A DNA stretch of 64,000 nucleotides from Bacteroides sp. (lineage in GTDB: Bacteria; Bacteroidota; Bacteroidia; Bacteroidales; Bacteroidaceae): assembly GCF_030151085.1 (NCBI RefSeq), contig NZ_JASLER010000069.1, positions 1 through 64,000 on the forward strand. The letters run 5' to 3'. The notes below the pieces were generated by a model. It was not told the origin of the DNA, searched no databases, and worked only from the letters and a program-made list of their open reading frames with translations. Both the position numbers and the translations under genes were made by a program. This document shows positions 1 through 10,046 of the stretch, in pieces. The first letter of the stretch is position 1, and the number at the start of each line of letters is the position of its first letter.

Positions 1-3000
1 AATACGGAAGGAAGCTCCCTGCCCGTGATTATTGCGGGCATAAATCGTACCTCCATGCAAATTGACAATCCGCTTGCAAAGGAAAAGTCCGATACCTGTG
101 CCACTCTGCCCGTAAACGGGATAGCGAACACTTTTCTTGGACTGATAGAAACGTTCGAATATCTTCTCCACATCTTCCACTACAAGACCATGACCTGTAT
201 CACAGACATTGATATAGAGTAAATTTTCATTATCTGCACCCCGCACAGAGGCTACAAAGAGATCGATACGTCCATTGTCCGGCGTGAACTTGATGGCATT
301 GGATACCAGATTGACCATGACTTTACGCATGTAGCCGGTATCCATCATCAGGCAGGGATTGTCGAGACGAAAATAAGTACGTATCTCTATATAGCGTTCT
401 TTAGCAAAGACACGGAAAGGAATAAGCAACTCCGAAAGAAAATCGATGATATTCTCGGGATGCTTGTCCAGTGTCACCTTGTCGATGTCCAGTTTACGGA
501 AGTCCATCAGTTCATTCACCAACGAAAGCAGATAGCTGGAGTTGCGCTCGGCAATCTGCAACTGTGCCTTCACAGCCTCATCCTGCGTTTCCTTCAAGGC
601 ATGTTCTATGGGACCATGTATCAACGTCACAGGTGTGCGGAACTCATGGGTGATATTGGTAAAGAAGGTGATCTTCTCTTCGGTTATCTCCTCTACATGT
701 CGAGCCAGCGCTTCCAACTGTTGGTTCTGAACGGCAAGTTCCTGTGTACGTAATTCGACTTCTTTCTCCAACAAAGCCTTTTGCTCCCGATAGCTTCGGA
801 TCTTCCATCTATAGAACAGATAGACTCCCAGACAGACCAAAGCAATGAGAAGAAGATAGAACCAGAAAGATTTGTAGAAGTAGGGTGCAATATCGACTTC
901 CAGTTCTGTGATATGGTCGGACCAGCGCCCCAGTTCATCGGTAGCACGGACTTGCAGAGTATAGTTGCCCGAGGGTACAAAGGTATATCTCGCCATGTAA
1001 TCGCCCGGTTGTGTCTCATTCCATTCGTCTTCATAGCCTTTCAGGCGATAAGCAAAGCGGATACGGTTGCTGTTACCATAATTCTGCGTAGTAAAACCGA
1101 TGGAGATACGACTCTCCTTTTCGTGCAATCGAATACCGGAAGCCAACGAAATATTCTTTGTCAGATAATTACCACCGGCAGGATAAATGGTGTTACCGCC
1201 TATCGTCAGTGAGGATAGCTTCACACGAGCATCCAACGGGGAAGAATTCTCTTTGTTAGAATGTATAAGGATCAACCCGTCTACCGTAGCCAGATAAATC
1301 AGATTCCGCTTCTCCGAATAGTGAATGCCGTTTGCATAGAATTGGGTAGTGGGTAGGCCATCGGATTGAGTGTAGTTGCTAAATGTCATTGTTTGCAGGT
1401 CCAGCCTGGAAACACCGTCATTGGTAGTAAGCCACAGGTTGCCTTGTGCATCTTCGGTCATTCCGGTGATAGTGTTGTTGGCCAGTCCGTGACGGGTGGT
1501 GTAGTTCTTGAAGACAAAGTGATTGTTTTGGTCGCTCTCCAATCGGTACAGTCCACTACCATTGCCACCTAGCCATATCACTCCGCTTTTGTCTTCAAAG
1601 ATACTGATAATCTTCTCCAACTGTGTAGAATTGGGATTATCCAGTTTGTAGCGCAGGTACTTATAGTCAAAGTGCTTATTGGATCGGGCAAAAGAGGCAA
1701 GGTCTACTACAAATACACCTTGCGTAGTACCTACCCACAGACGTTTCTTAGCATCTATCAGCAGTGCATGAATAGCCTCGAACTCATTATCCGATTCATC
1801 AAACGGCACTCTGGTAAAGCTACCGTTCCGCTTATTGTAGAATTGAACACCACGAGTAGAACCGAACCATATTCCGTGGTTAATCTTATCTTCACAGGCA
1901 CTGTTAATAAAATCGCCTTCTATCTCAGGGATCTCTTCACGGGTGTAACGCTTGAAAGTACGGTTGTTGGGAATGTTCAGGTCCATGCAGTTGATGCCCA
2001 CACCCCAGGTATATGCCCACAAGTAGTTATCCGAATCTATCAAAATGCCATTGAGTGTATTGTTACTGATGGAAGTGATGTCGGTAGGCGAAAAGAGGTA
2101 GTGGGTGCATGCCTTGCTCGTATGGTTCCACTTCATCAGCCCATGCTCCACCATAGCAATCCAAAAATTGCCTTCACTATCTTCACTAACGGCATTGACA
2201 GGAGTAGTCATACCCGAAGTCTCGGAAGGAGATTCACAAGTTAACAGTTCTGCTTGCAGACGCTTCGGAGAGAGCAAATTGATACCACCTGTTTCTGTTC
2301 CTACCCAAATGGTTTCTCCTTCGGTAAACAAGCAATTGATAGCATTGCAATTTAGGGTAACGCCACCTCGCTCACTGGTCTGACGAATAAAGGAGAAGGT
2401 GTCCGATTCTCTATTATATACATTGAGTCCATTCAGGGTCGATACAATCAGATGGCCTTTCTCAGTCAGCTTGATATCTGTTATAAAAGCCTGGCTCAAC
2501 ATGCCCGGGCGATGTGTGGAATAGCGGTATCTCTTAAGGCTCTGATCCTTATAATTATACCGGAATAATCCTCTGTTCGAGCCTATCCATAGATCATCGC
2601 CATCGGCTTCCAGGCAAGATATCCGCCAGTCCTTACTAAAGGATACCAGGCTATCGGAGAGTATCTTTGCCTCCAGGCGGTTGTCCGCACATTTCACTAG
2701 CCGGCATACTTCATTATCAATGCCGGCACAGATAGCACAGTCGAGATCAAGAATATCGTGGACGGGGGATGAATAGTCGTTCTTCAGGCAATAATAGTTT
2801 GCCACAGCTCCCTTTTTATCCAGTTCGATACACCACAAGTCTTTATTGGAGGATATCCACAAATCTCCTTTTTTATCCTTATAGATAGTGTGGACATTTT
2901 CGTTCAGCAGTTGATGTAAGGGGCTATCTGCAGGAATATCTAGTTCTACCAGAGTATAGGTATCCAAATCAAATATATCAATTCCGCCCTCAGATGCTAT

Positions 3001-3306
3001 CCACATGCGGTGGAAGTTATCTTCGCAAATCTTATGTACGAAGTCATTCTTCAGCCGTATCGGCTCCGTCTGCATATTGAAGTTTTGAAATTGATAGCCG
3101 TCATATCTCCCAATCCCATAGTGCGTGGCTACCCAGATATAACCTTCAGAATCTTTGAATATATCGTCGACAAAGCTATAGGGTAGTCCCGCATTCTCCG
3201 TGATAAACTTGAAATTATACTGCTCGAAGAAGCGCCCCGTACTTTGCGGGAAAAGCGTCAAAGCCTGTAGCAGCCCAACGAGAAGTATCAGAACGCGGCA
3301 TTTCAT
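1..3306 (-). CDS. Hybrid two-component system sensor/regulator (HTCS), C-terminus cut by window edge
   Basis: Reads from ATG at 3306 and stays open to base 1, giving 1102 codons without a stop, so the gene continues outside the window. A signal peptide is followed by many Reg_prop repeats (periplasmic beta-propeller, about residues 25-740), a Y_Y_Y domain, one transmembrane helix near residues 808-833, a HisKA domain with phospho-acceptor H887 in a THEFRTP motif, and a HATPase domain with an N box (NLVSNAIKF) and G boxes (GTGIGL). The receiver and AraC-type DNA-binding domains expected of the family lie beyond the edge. It is the last gene on the left of PUL1 but has its own promoter. Its upstream region lacks the TTGGGACG operator found at PUL1 and PUL2, so PUL1 may not be its target. 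The family senses oligosaccharides in the periplasm and activates SusCD operons. Confidence 0.93.
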   Translation of the reverse strand, partial: MKCRVLILLVGLLQALTLFPQSTGRFFEQYNFKFITENAGLPYSFVDDIFKDSEGYIWVATHYGIGRYDGYQFQNFNMQTEPIRLKNDFVHKICEDNFHRMWIASEGGIDIFDLDTYTLVELDIPADSPLHQLLNENVHTIYKDKKGDLWISSNKDLWCIELDKKGAVANYYCLKNDYSSPVHDILDLDCAICAGIDNEVCRLVKCADNRLEAKILSDSLVSFSKDWRISCLEADGDDLWIGSNRGLFRYNYKDQSLKRYRYSTHRPGMLSQAFITDIKLTEKGHLIVSTLNGLNVYNRESDTFSFIRQTSERGGVTLNCNAINCLFTEGETIWVGTETGGINLLSPKRLQAELLTCESPSETSGMTTPVNAVSEDSEGNFWIAMVEHGLMKWNHTSKACTHYLFSPTDITSISNNTLNGILIDSDNYLWAYTWGVGINCMDLNIPNNRTFKRYTREEIPEIEGDFINSACEDKINHGIWFGSTRGVQFYNKRNGSFTRVPFDESDNEFEAIHALLIDAKKRLWVGTTQGVFVVDLASFARSNKHFDYKYLRYKLDNPNSTQLEKIISIFEDKSGVIWLGGNGSGLYRLESDQNNHFVFKNYTTRHGLANNTITGMTEDAQGNLWLTTNDGVSRLDLQTMTFSNYTQSDGLPTTQFYANGIHYSEKRNLIYLATVDGLILIHSNKENSSPLDARVKLSSLTIGGNTIYPAGGNYLTKNISLASGIRLHEKESRISIGFTTQNYGNSNRIRFAYRLKGYEDEWNETQPGDYMARYTFVPSGNYTLQVRATDELGRWSDHITELEVDIAPYFYKSFWFYLLLIALVCLGVYLFYRWKIRSYREQKALLEKEVELRTQELAVQNQQLEALARHVEEITEEKITFFTNITHEFRTPVTLIHGPIEHALKETQDEAVKAQLQIAERNSSYLLSLVNELMDFRKLDIDKVTLDKHPENIIDFLSELLIPFRVFAKERYIEIRTYFRLDNPCLMMDTGYMRKVMVNLVSNAIKFTPDNGRIDLFVASVRGADNENLLYINVCDTGHGLVVEDVEKIFERFYQSKKSVRYPVYGQSGTGIGLFLCKRIVNLHGGTIYARNNHGQGASFRI

Positions 3307-3352
3307 AAATTGCAGAGACAAAATACTTAGGTCATATTTGTTATAGATTGTG

Positions 3353-3382
3353 CAAATATAGTTTTTTTAGATAACAAACAAA
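3353..3382 (-). promoter_or_regulatory. Promoter of the left-edge HTCS gene
   Basis: On the minus strand, TATATTTG (3353-3360) matches the Bacteroides -7 consensus TAnnTTTG, and TTTG (3379-3382) lies 18 bp upstream as a -33 element. Predicted transcription start is about 3347, leaving a leader of about 40 nt before the ATG at 3306. No TTGGGACG box is found 30 bp upstream, unlike the other two HTCS genes. Confidence 0.55.
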
Positions 3383-3531
3383 GACGAACGTCGAATATTA
3401 AAATCAGACAGCCCGTCCTATAGCTATCGAACTAGGCTGAATAAACGAATAATTCCGCAGAACTTCACAGTCCCACGGAATAATGATCAAAAAAATCTAA
3501 TTATCTATGAGAGTATAAGAAACTCCCTTCA

Positions 3532-6210
3532 TTATTCTTCATTTTGCACTCCCAATATCAAATACCCATAAGCAGGTAATGTGACCTGGTAATTCTCGGA
3601 AAGAACAGGAATAGCTTCACTTTTATTCAGAAGATTTATAGGAGCTTGTCCCATCCTGATACCTGTATTCTTCAAATTGACAGAAATAGTTTCTGTACTG
3701 TTCTGGAAACTCATGATTACGAGGGCTGAAACCTTACCATCCTTATTACTACGCTTGAAAACTAAATATTTATTATCATCATTGGATGGAATGCAGGTGC
3801 GTTGTCCCAAGGGAGCTAGTGCATTATAGCTGTTTTGCAGTCTGATTAAATTATAAAACTGCTTTTGGTCTTTTTGAGGCCATTTATCAAGAATGAATTG
3901 GGCGATATACTGCTGATGATGGTCACCATAATGATTAATCACTAAAGTTCCCATAGACACCAGATAGGCGACTTCGAAAAGACGTTCCTCAATGGTTGCC
4001 GGGATTTCCCACATAGGGGGAGTAATGGTGGTGGCACCCAATGCTACGGCACGGTCTCTGTAGTCCTTCAACTTAGTATTCAAATGACCGGGGTTCTGGG
4101 CTCTTCGGGCATTCAAGGCTTCGCTGTTCTTTCCACCACCCCAACCGTACATATCAAAACCTTGGATAAGACGGAAACCAAATCTACCTATCCACTTATC
4201 GATATTCCAGGCTCCTTCGGCATTGGTCAATATCCCTCTGCGATTCAGGACTTTTATGATGGATTCATCAATAATGTTGTCAGTAATGCCATCGTACACT
4301 TCGGGAGCATCCAGGAGTAGGCCGTCTACGCCTTTGTCCGCCCAAAAGTTCAGATAATTGCGGCACTCTTCTTGCCACTCCCGGTTATTGAAGTTATAAC
4401 TCGGAATACGTCCTTCGGCACCATCCGAGTTTCCCCAGCAGGAGTAATAATAGGCGTTGGCCCTATCGCTCCAAAACCAGTTGTCATTCACCTTCTTGTC
4501 ACTGAAGTGGAACCAGTTTCTCTCTTTACTATATACGTTGTTACGTTGGTCATCGCATGCTTTCTCAAAGAAAGGGGCTTTATGCCAGCAATAGCCTACG
4601 TTGCCGAAGAAAGTCAGTTTCATGTCACGGGCATGCATCTCCTGAAGAAGGTCCTCAAAGTCTTTGAGTGTTCCGATAGAGGGGTCGATAGTATAGTTAT
4701 TCGTTGCACCCAATCCACCCCATACACTTGGGTCACCTTCATAGATGGCAGAAAGTTCGATACTACGATAACCTTGTGCCTTCAGTATATCCAAACTATC
4801 CTTTATGGAGTTTAAAGATTGCTTGTAGTATTTAGGATAGTATCTTGTCATACCCGAGGTTTCTTCCCACCAGGTTGCGTTATCGGGCGAACCAAATCCT
4901 TGAATAGTGAGCGAGCGGCTACTTGCCCTGTTATTATTCGCTGCATCCAGTATGGTCAGCCTGATATAGCGATAGGTTCCATTCAATTCCTTGGAGTACT
5001 CGGAGCCGGCAAAACCGGAGCGGCAGTCTGCCAATAAATCCCAGTCTTTATTATCTTTAGAACCTTCGAGGATGAAGGACCAGATATCTTTCTCGGCGAA
5101 CAGTTGTTTTACGTTCCTGACGTCGCATGGCAAACCTAAATCGGCACAAATCCATTGAGGGAAAGTATTACTGTCGGCATACCAAAAGGTAGTCTCATCA
5201 CCATCGAATGCTTTCTTTTGGGCATGGTCATTATCGCAAAACGAAGAGGTGGTAGTCAAAGCATCAAATGCCAGGTTCTGAAGTTCCCGATTATCCTGAG
5301 ACTCTACACTCTTCTCTGTGCCAAATACACGGAATTCGCAGCTATGCGCCCAATACCCTTTGGAGGATCCCAGGACAGTAAGCCGGACATAGCGGAATTG
5401 TCCTGACACAGGAGTCTTAAAATCAAATCCACTGATACCGTCCGAGTTATCAGCCAATGCCGTCCATTGCGATTCATCATTAGAGCCTTCTACCTTAAAC
5501 TTCCAGTTATCGTGGTCTTTGAATATCTGCTGAATGCCGGATAAAGTGCAGGATTCCTTCAAATCGACAGTCATAGACTGGGGGAACTGACCGTCAGCAG
5601 CTATCCAATAAGTGGATATATTTCCATCCAAGGCATCTTTCGGAGTATGTTTTTGCTTTACCACAACATCGGTACATTGTTTTCCCAAAGCTATGTTTCT
5701 ATCCGCACTTGTTCCGTTTATAATCAACTCTTTCGAAGAAGGGAGGAAACCATCGGCAGAGCCTGATACGGTCAGCTTTACATAACGATATACTCCGTTC
5801 ACACTCTCGGCAAAGATATCGCCGGCAATACCTTTAGTTCTGTCTACTAACAACAGCCAGTTCTCATTATCAACCGACCCCTCTAGCTTGAACCTCCAAA
5901 CGGACGATTGCTGGAACACCTGGCAGATATTAGTCAGTGCACAGGGAGTTTTCAAGTCGACCACAATCCACCCTTCCGGTTTATTTGCCTGCCAGAATGA
6001 AACTAAATTGTCATCAACAGCTTTATTCGCAGCACGTCCTCCCTTTGAAGACGAAGCTACGATTGATGCATTTATCGACAAGTTACCTTTCTTCACTTCG
6101 GCAGCGACAGTTTCAGACTTTTGGGAAGAGTATCCATTGTTACCACTGTTTTGTGGGTAGGCATGAAGAGATAGCAACATTGCCCATATCCATATAATCT
6201 TAAATTTCAT
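3532..6210 (-). CDS. Secreted GH13-like glycoside hydrolase with three N-terminal discoidin (F5/8 type C) domains
   Basis: An 892-residue protein with a signal peptide (no clear lipobox). Three F5/8 type C repeats follow at about residues 43-167, 172-297 and 312-440, each with the pattern ALDG..TYW, DL and FRYVRLT. Such domains usually bind sugars (CBM32-like). A TIM-barrel region from about residue 455 to 790 resembles the alpha-amylase clan: D634 in GVDGLLLDAPEV fits the nucleophile segment and E665 in NAEGAW fits the acid/base, 31 residues later. The last ~90 residues look like an all-beta C domain. It is the final gene of PUL1, 89 bp after the GH172 gene. The substrate cannot be deduced. 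The GH13 call rests on motif spacing, so it could be a divergent or unclassified barrel. Confidence 0.75.
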   Translation of the reverse strand: MKFKIIWIWAMLLSLHAYPQNSGNNGYSSQKSETVAAEVKKGNLSINASIVASSSKGGRAANKAVDDNLVSFWQANKPEGWIVVDLKTPCALTNICQVFQQSSVWRFKLEGSVDNENWLLLVDRTKGIAGDIFAESVNGVYRYVKLTVSGSADGFLPSSKELIINGTSADRNIALGKQCTDVVVKQKHTPKDALDGNISTYWIAADGQFPQSMTVDLKESCTLSGIQQIFKDHDNWKFKVEGSNDESQWTALADNSDGISGFDFKTPVSGQFRYVRLTVLGSSKGYWAHSCEFRVFGTEKSVESQDNRELQNLAFDALTTTSSFCDNDHAQKKAFDGDETTFWYADSNTFPQWICADLGLPCDVRNVKQLFAEKDIWSFILEGSKDNKDWDLLADCRSGFAGSEYSKELNGTYRYIRLTILDAANNNRASSRSLTIQGFGSPDNATWWEETSGMTRYYPKYYKQSLNSIKDSLDILKAQGYRSIELSAIYEGDPSVWGGLGATNNYTIDPSIGTLKDFEDLLQEMHARDMKLTFFGNVGYCWHKAPFFEKACDDQRNNVYSKERNWFHFSDKKVNDNWFWSDRANAYYYSCWGNSDGAEGRIPSYNFNNREWQEECRNYLNFWADKGVDGLLLDAPEVYDGITDNIIDESIIKVLNRRGILTNAEGAWNIDKWIGRFGFRLIQGFDMYGWGGGKNSEALNARRAQNPGHLNTKLKDYRDRAVALGATTITPPMWEIPATIEERLFEVAYLVSMGTLVINHYGDHHQQYIAQFILDKWPQKDQKQFYNLIRLQNSYNALAPLGQRTCIPSNDDNKYLVFKRSNKDGKVSALVIMSFQNSTETISVNLKNTGIRMGQAPINLLNKSEAIPVLSENYQVTLPAYGYLILGVQNEE

Positions 6211-6299
6211 ATTTATTATTTGTTTAAATCATTCTATTTATCATCCGCATACAAAATTCCAATTCTGCTTATTAATCCACACAAAATTAATAAAATAAA

Positions 6300-7490
6300 T
6301 CACTTTTCAACCTTAGTTTCATAGCCCCACAGCTTCGAGCCGTTACCTGAATTCTTTCTCCACTCGTGCCGCCACCGGTGTATGTCCTGATCACGGATAA
6401 AAGCTTTGGGTTTTCTGTCTTCTTTGGTAGGCGCAGGAGGCAGAATTCCGGCTTCGGATTGATACCAATAAACAACGCTGCTTATATCCAGGGTCAGGTT
6501 ATTATTGTGCCCGTGCTCAATGGTTCCCTTAAAAGACTTCTCAAAATAGATAGGATCGGCTATGAAGAAGCGATAGACATGTGTTCGCCCCAGCCAGCCG
6601 TTATCATTATTCACCCTGGCATAGCCATAGTATGGATGACTGAACAGTGACTTCGGACACCAGGAAGTATTGAAGAAGTCCTCGGTACCTGTACCCAACA
6701 AAGAGGCTTTCTTTTCGCCATCGATGAAAATCATATCGTCACCCTCACCATACCACATGGTGGACGGGGAATGAACATAATAGTTTATGCCCACAAAATG
6801 TCCTTTGCCCTTTATGTCAGCGAAAAGGTAATTGTTGGCACCATCTACATTGTTTTCCATTCTGCCTACCAGTCCCCACTCTGTTTCACCCTCGGGCAAA
6901 GCATCCGTCAATTCATGGTTATACCAGGCATGAAAGCGTCCCAGGTTGGCAGGCAACTTCTTCATTTCCGTATAATCTACATAGAAATAGATACAATCGA
7001 TATTTATGTCACTCTGATTCTCTATCTCCAACCGGGCACCATTGGCAAACGGCATCTGGAAGTAAGATACAAGCCCCATTCCATTCGTAGGCCCCACAGC
7101 CAATGGAAGGGTGGAATATTCGTAATGCTCGTCCCATCCATTTCCAAAGAAGGCGGCAATGGGCGACTCTACCGAAGGGGTGGACTGACCATCCCAGTAT
7201 ATCCGGAAAATGAGATCGTTTCTCATGATATGCATTGGAGCGATGGTAAACCATATATGGTTGATGATACCCGTACCTGGTATGTCCACACTCCACTTCT
7301 CCCCCGGCTTTATCGGACCTACATTATCATTATTATTCCCCGTCTTATCGGCGCTACTCACTCTGCAATTGCGGACGCCCTCTTGTATGGTGGTCAGACT
7401 CCCCAATTCTCCTCCCCTCACCTGGGCATGACAATCCAGCATACCGACAATACTCAAAAAAAGCAATACTTTCAAACAAATATTTCTCAT
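6300..7490 (-). CDS. GH172 (DUF2961) family glycoside hydrolase
   Basis: A 396-residue protein with a short signal peptide (MRNICLKVLLFLSIVGMLDCHAQ, read here as a secretion signal). The body matches the DUF2961 fold, now GH172: the stretch PGTGIINHIWFTI near the N-terminus, the signature LGTGTEDFF with E270 as a likely catalytic carboxylate, and DPI.FEKSFKGTIEHGH near residues 312-328. Characterised GH172 enzymes act on alpha-D-furanosides such as difructose anhydrides and D-arabinofuranosides, often as multimers. That is family knowledge; the substrate here is inferred. It lies between GH92 (37 bp upstream) and the GH13-like gene in the same minus-strand operon, which suggests a glycan containing both alpha-mannose and a furanose. 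Confidence 0.85.
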   Translation of the reverse strand: MRNICLKVLLFLSIVGMLDCHAQVRGGELGSLTTIQEGVRNCRVSSADKTGNNNDNVGPIKPGEKWSVDIPGTGIINHIWFTIAPMHIMRNDLIFRIYWDGQSTPSVESPIAAFFGNGWDEHYEYSTLPLAVGPTNGMGLVSYFQMPFANGARLEIENQSDINIDCIYFYVDYTEMKKLPANLGRFHAWYNHELTDALPEGETEWGLVGRMENNVDGANNYLFADIKGKGHFVGINYYVHSPSTMWYGEGDDMIFIDGEKKASLLGTGTEDFFNTSWCPKSLFSHPYYGYARVNNDNGWLGRTHVYRFFIADPIYFEKSFKGTIEHGHNNNLTLDISSVVYWYQSEAGILPPAPTKEDRKPKAFIRDQDIHRWRHEWRKNSGNGSKLWGYETKVEK

Positions 7491-7527
7491 TCTTATGATA
7501 TAAATTGGTTAAACAAAAAAACAATAC

Positions 7528-9903
7528 TTACTTTTCTACCTTCGACATGGAAGGAGGAGTATCTTCCGGACGGCTTCCCCATTTGTGATTCGGCTTCTTC
7601 CCCATTACCAACTCCAGCTTGCCGCCATTCACTAACTCGGAATGATAGAACCAAGGCTTGGAAAGTTTCTTCCCATTCAACTTGGCAGACTGGATATACC
7701 GATTTTCATTAGACACACCTTTCGCCTCGATTACAAACGTGCCGCCTTTATAATATTTACTATCCAAATGAATCGTCACTTTCTCAAACAGCGGAGAACT
7801 AATCTCATAGAAAGGTTTGGTGCTTCCGCCGCCATCCATCTCGAACAAGCCCATTGCTGCCATTACAAACCACGCACCTCCCTGGCCTTGGTCTTCATCT
7901 CCCGGCCAGCCATGGAGGGGAGTAGAACCATAATACTTGTTCATCACCTCGCGCGCCCAATATTGCGTCAACCAAGGTTTCCCCGAATAATTGAACAGAA
8001 AAGCAGCCTGCATACAAGGTTGGTTGCCATGATTCACGTAAGCGGCACTAAAACGATCGCCCGGAGGAGAGAAATTGTACTCGGAAGACATTTCGAACCC
8101 TTCATTCAAGCGTCGGTTGAATTCCTCCTTTCCCATCATCTTTACCAACTCGTTCATATCATGGGGCACCATCCAGGTATATTGCCACGAGTTGCCTTCT
8201 ACAAATCCGGAACCGAGCCATGACCAACTGTTGGAGTGTTCTTCCTTATTGACCGGTTGAAAGTTCTGCATCCATGTTCCGTCACTATATCTGGGGCGTA
8301 CATATTTAGTCTCGGAATCGAATACATTTTTGTAACTATAGGCGCGCTTCGTGAAGTATTCATAATCTTCTTCATGCCCCAGTGTTTTGGCTAGTTGTGC
8401 CATGTTCCAATCATCAAAAGCATACTCCAATGTATTGGAGGTAGGACCTTCGTAAGTAGTACCGAAAACATTATGGTGTGACTTTTCGCCATAAGGAACA
8501 TATCCGTGCTTCAGATATACATCCAGGTGCCTGTTGCCTACAATACCTCCCGAAGAAAGTGCCGTACCTTGGGTTGTCAATGTCTTCTTGATAGCTTCAT
8601 ACGCTTTATCTATATCATAATTACGGATTCCCTTCTGATAAGTACTCACCATAAGGGGTATTTCGTGCTGGGCTCCCATAATGTCACAATATTCCACTCC
8701 CGGAGGGCCGTTAGGCAACCATCCACCTACTCTGTAGTATTCCAAGAGAGACTCTACCCACTTGTTAGCAATGTCCGGAGTGGCAAGTGTCCATAGTTGA
8801 TTCAAGTTCCAGAAAGTATTCCAAAAAGCATCACAACCATAGATGGGCGAAGCAGGATCTTTCAACTGCTGCACCTGCTCGTACATATCGACATATTGCC
8901 CGTCTACATCACTGAAGATTGTACGTGAACAGTAAGAACGGTATAAATTGGTATAGAATTTCCGCTTATCTTCTTCGGTGTCACCCTCTACTTCAATTGC
9001 ACCCAGTATTTTTCTCCATTCGCCAACGCCATAGTTACGAACTCCTTCAAAGTCCCATCCAAAGCTAGCGGACTCGTGCTCCAAGTTTTTCCGGGCTTGT
9101 TCTATACTGACATAAGATATAGCTGTTTTCAACTGGATAACTTCATCCTTACGGGTATCGAAATTCATAAAAGCCCCTACGTCACGTCTGCCCCAGCAGA
9201 TGGTAGAGTTGGTATCAACATATCCGTTTACCCATGTTCCAAATGACTTCATAGGCTTGTCAACACGAGCTACGAAATAGACCGTATAGTCATTCAACAG
9301 GTTAGTAGGTTCATCATAAGATGCTTGAGTGGAAAAACCTTCTATTTCATAATCACTCACTTTGGAGATAGAAGCCCATCTTACTTCATAGGGGTATTCC
9401 GAACCATTCTCCAAATCGAACAGGATGCGTGCACTGTCCGATGCAGGGAATGTATATCGCTGGAAGCCGGTACGTGTAGTCGATGTTAGCTCTGCTTTAA
9501 TATTATAATCATCCAGAAGGACAGAATAATAGGACAGGGCAGCCTTCTCGTTCTCATGCTTAATACGGGAACGATAGCCGCTGTCCGGGTCATTCTCTTC
9601 GCCCGGTGTAATCTTCAGAGAGCCGGTGACGGGCATGGTCAGCAAACCACCCATTGTCCAGCTATGTATATGACTAAAACCGATGATTTGGTCTATCTTA
9701 TATTCATAACCTCCTCTCCATACATTCCCTTGATTGTCAGGGCTCAGTTTTACCATTCCAAATGGCATTGCCGGCCCTGGAAACTGCATCCATCGCGAAT
9801 CGGAGTTTCCAATCATAGGATCAACATAGTCTACAATGTCTTTTGTCTGCCCCCAAAGCGAAGAGCTAAAATACAAGAATAATAGCAATATTACCTTTTT
9901 CAT
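7528..9903 (-). CDS. GH92 family alpha-mannosidase
   Basis: A 791-residue exported protein (signal peptide MKKVILLLFLYFSSSLWGQ) spanning the full GH92 length. GH92 landmarks are visible: VDPMIGNSDSRW and PGPAMPFGMVKLSPD at the N-terminus, GFSHIHSWTMGG, and the PNGPPGVEYCDIMGA segment. The active-site stretch GFVEGNSWQYTW carries E569 (general acid position) and PGDEDQGQGGAW carries D669 and D671 (calcium-activated base pair of Asp). These enzymes are inverting, Ca2+-dependent exo-alpha-mannosidases. Linkage specificity (1,2, 1,3, 1,4 or phosphodiester) cannot be read by eye. It is the first enzyme gene after susD in PUL1, separated by 143 bp that contain a stem-loop. Confidence 0.94.
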   Translation of the reverse strand: MKKVILLLFLYFSSSLWGQTKDIVDYVDPMIGNSDSRWMQFPGPAMPFGMVKLSPDNQGNVWRGGYEYKIDQIIGFSHIHSWTMGGLLTMPVTGSLKITPGEENDPDSGYRSRIKHENEKAALSYYSVLLDDYNIKAELTSTTRTGFQRYTFPASDSARILFDLENGSEYPYEVRWASISKVSDYEIEGFSTQASYDEPTNLLNDYTVYFVARVDKPMKSFGTWVNGYVDTNSTICWGRRDVGAFMNFDTRKDEVIQLKTAISYVSIEQARKNLEHESASFGWDFEGVRNYGVGEWRKILGAIEVEGDTEEDKRKFYTNLYRSYCSRTIFSDVDGQYVDMYEQVQQLKDPASPIYGCDAFWNTFWNLNQLWTLATPDIANKWVESLLEYYRVGGWLPNGPPGVEYCDIMGAQHEIPLMVSTYQKGIRNYDIDKAYEAIKKTLTTQGTALSSGGIVGNRHLDVYLKHGYVPYGEKSHHNVFGTTYEGPTSNTLEYAFDDWNMAQLAKTLGHEEDYEYFTKRAYSYKNVFDSETKYVRPRYSDGTWMQNFQPVNKEEHSNSWSWLGSGFVEGNSWQYTWMVPHDMNELVKMMGKEEFNRRLNEGFEMSSEYNFSPPGDRFSAAYVNHGNQPCMQAAFLFNYSGKPWLTQYWAREVMNKYYGSTPLHGWPGDEDQGQGGAWFVMAAMGLFEMDGGGSTKPFYEISSPLFEKVTIHLDSKYYKGGTFVIEAKGVSNENRYIQSAKLNGKKLSKPWFYHSELVNGGKLELVMGKKPNHKWGSRPEDTPPSMSKVEK

Positions 9904-9967
9904 ATGAGTTTGTGGTATTAATACAAATATCTAATCAGATCCTCTAATCAGCAATAAGTTATTTAAG

Positions 9968-9996
9968 GAGGGTATCTTTGGAGTAAATATACCCTC
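9968..9996 (-). terminator. Stem-loop between susD and the GH92 gene
   Basis: GAGGGTAT (9968-9975) pairs perfectly with ATACCCTC (9989-9996) around a 13-nt loop. On the minus strand an AT-rich stretch without a clean T run follows. It may be a partial terminator or an mRNA 3'-end stabiliser that sets the high susCD to enzyme ratio typical of PULs. Confidence 0.4.
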
Positions 9997-10046
9997 ACAA
10001 AACAATCTACTTTACCAATAAATGAGATAAACCTAAAACCAATAAT

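Noticed and set aside
3391..3420. Possible TTGGGACG-type operator upstream of the left-edge HTCS (CGTCCTAT near 3413)
   Set aside because: It is mismatched and not at the 30-bp distance from the -7 box, unlike the four accepted sites.
3449..3482. Weak stem-loop after the GH13-like gene (ATTCCG with CGGAAT)
   Set aside because: Only six base pairs with an 18-nt loop and no T run; too weak to call a terminator.
6771..7712. 313-codon open frame on the plus strand across GH172 and GH92
   Set aside because: It lies antisense to two well-supported enzyme genes, crosses their intergenic gap and has no recognisable domain or plausible start signal.
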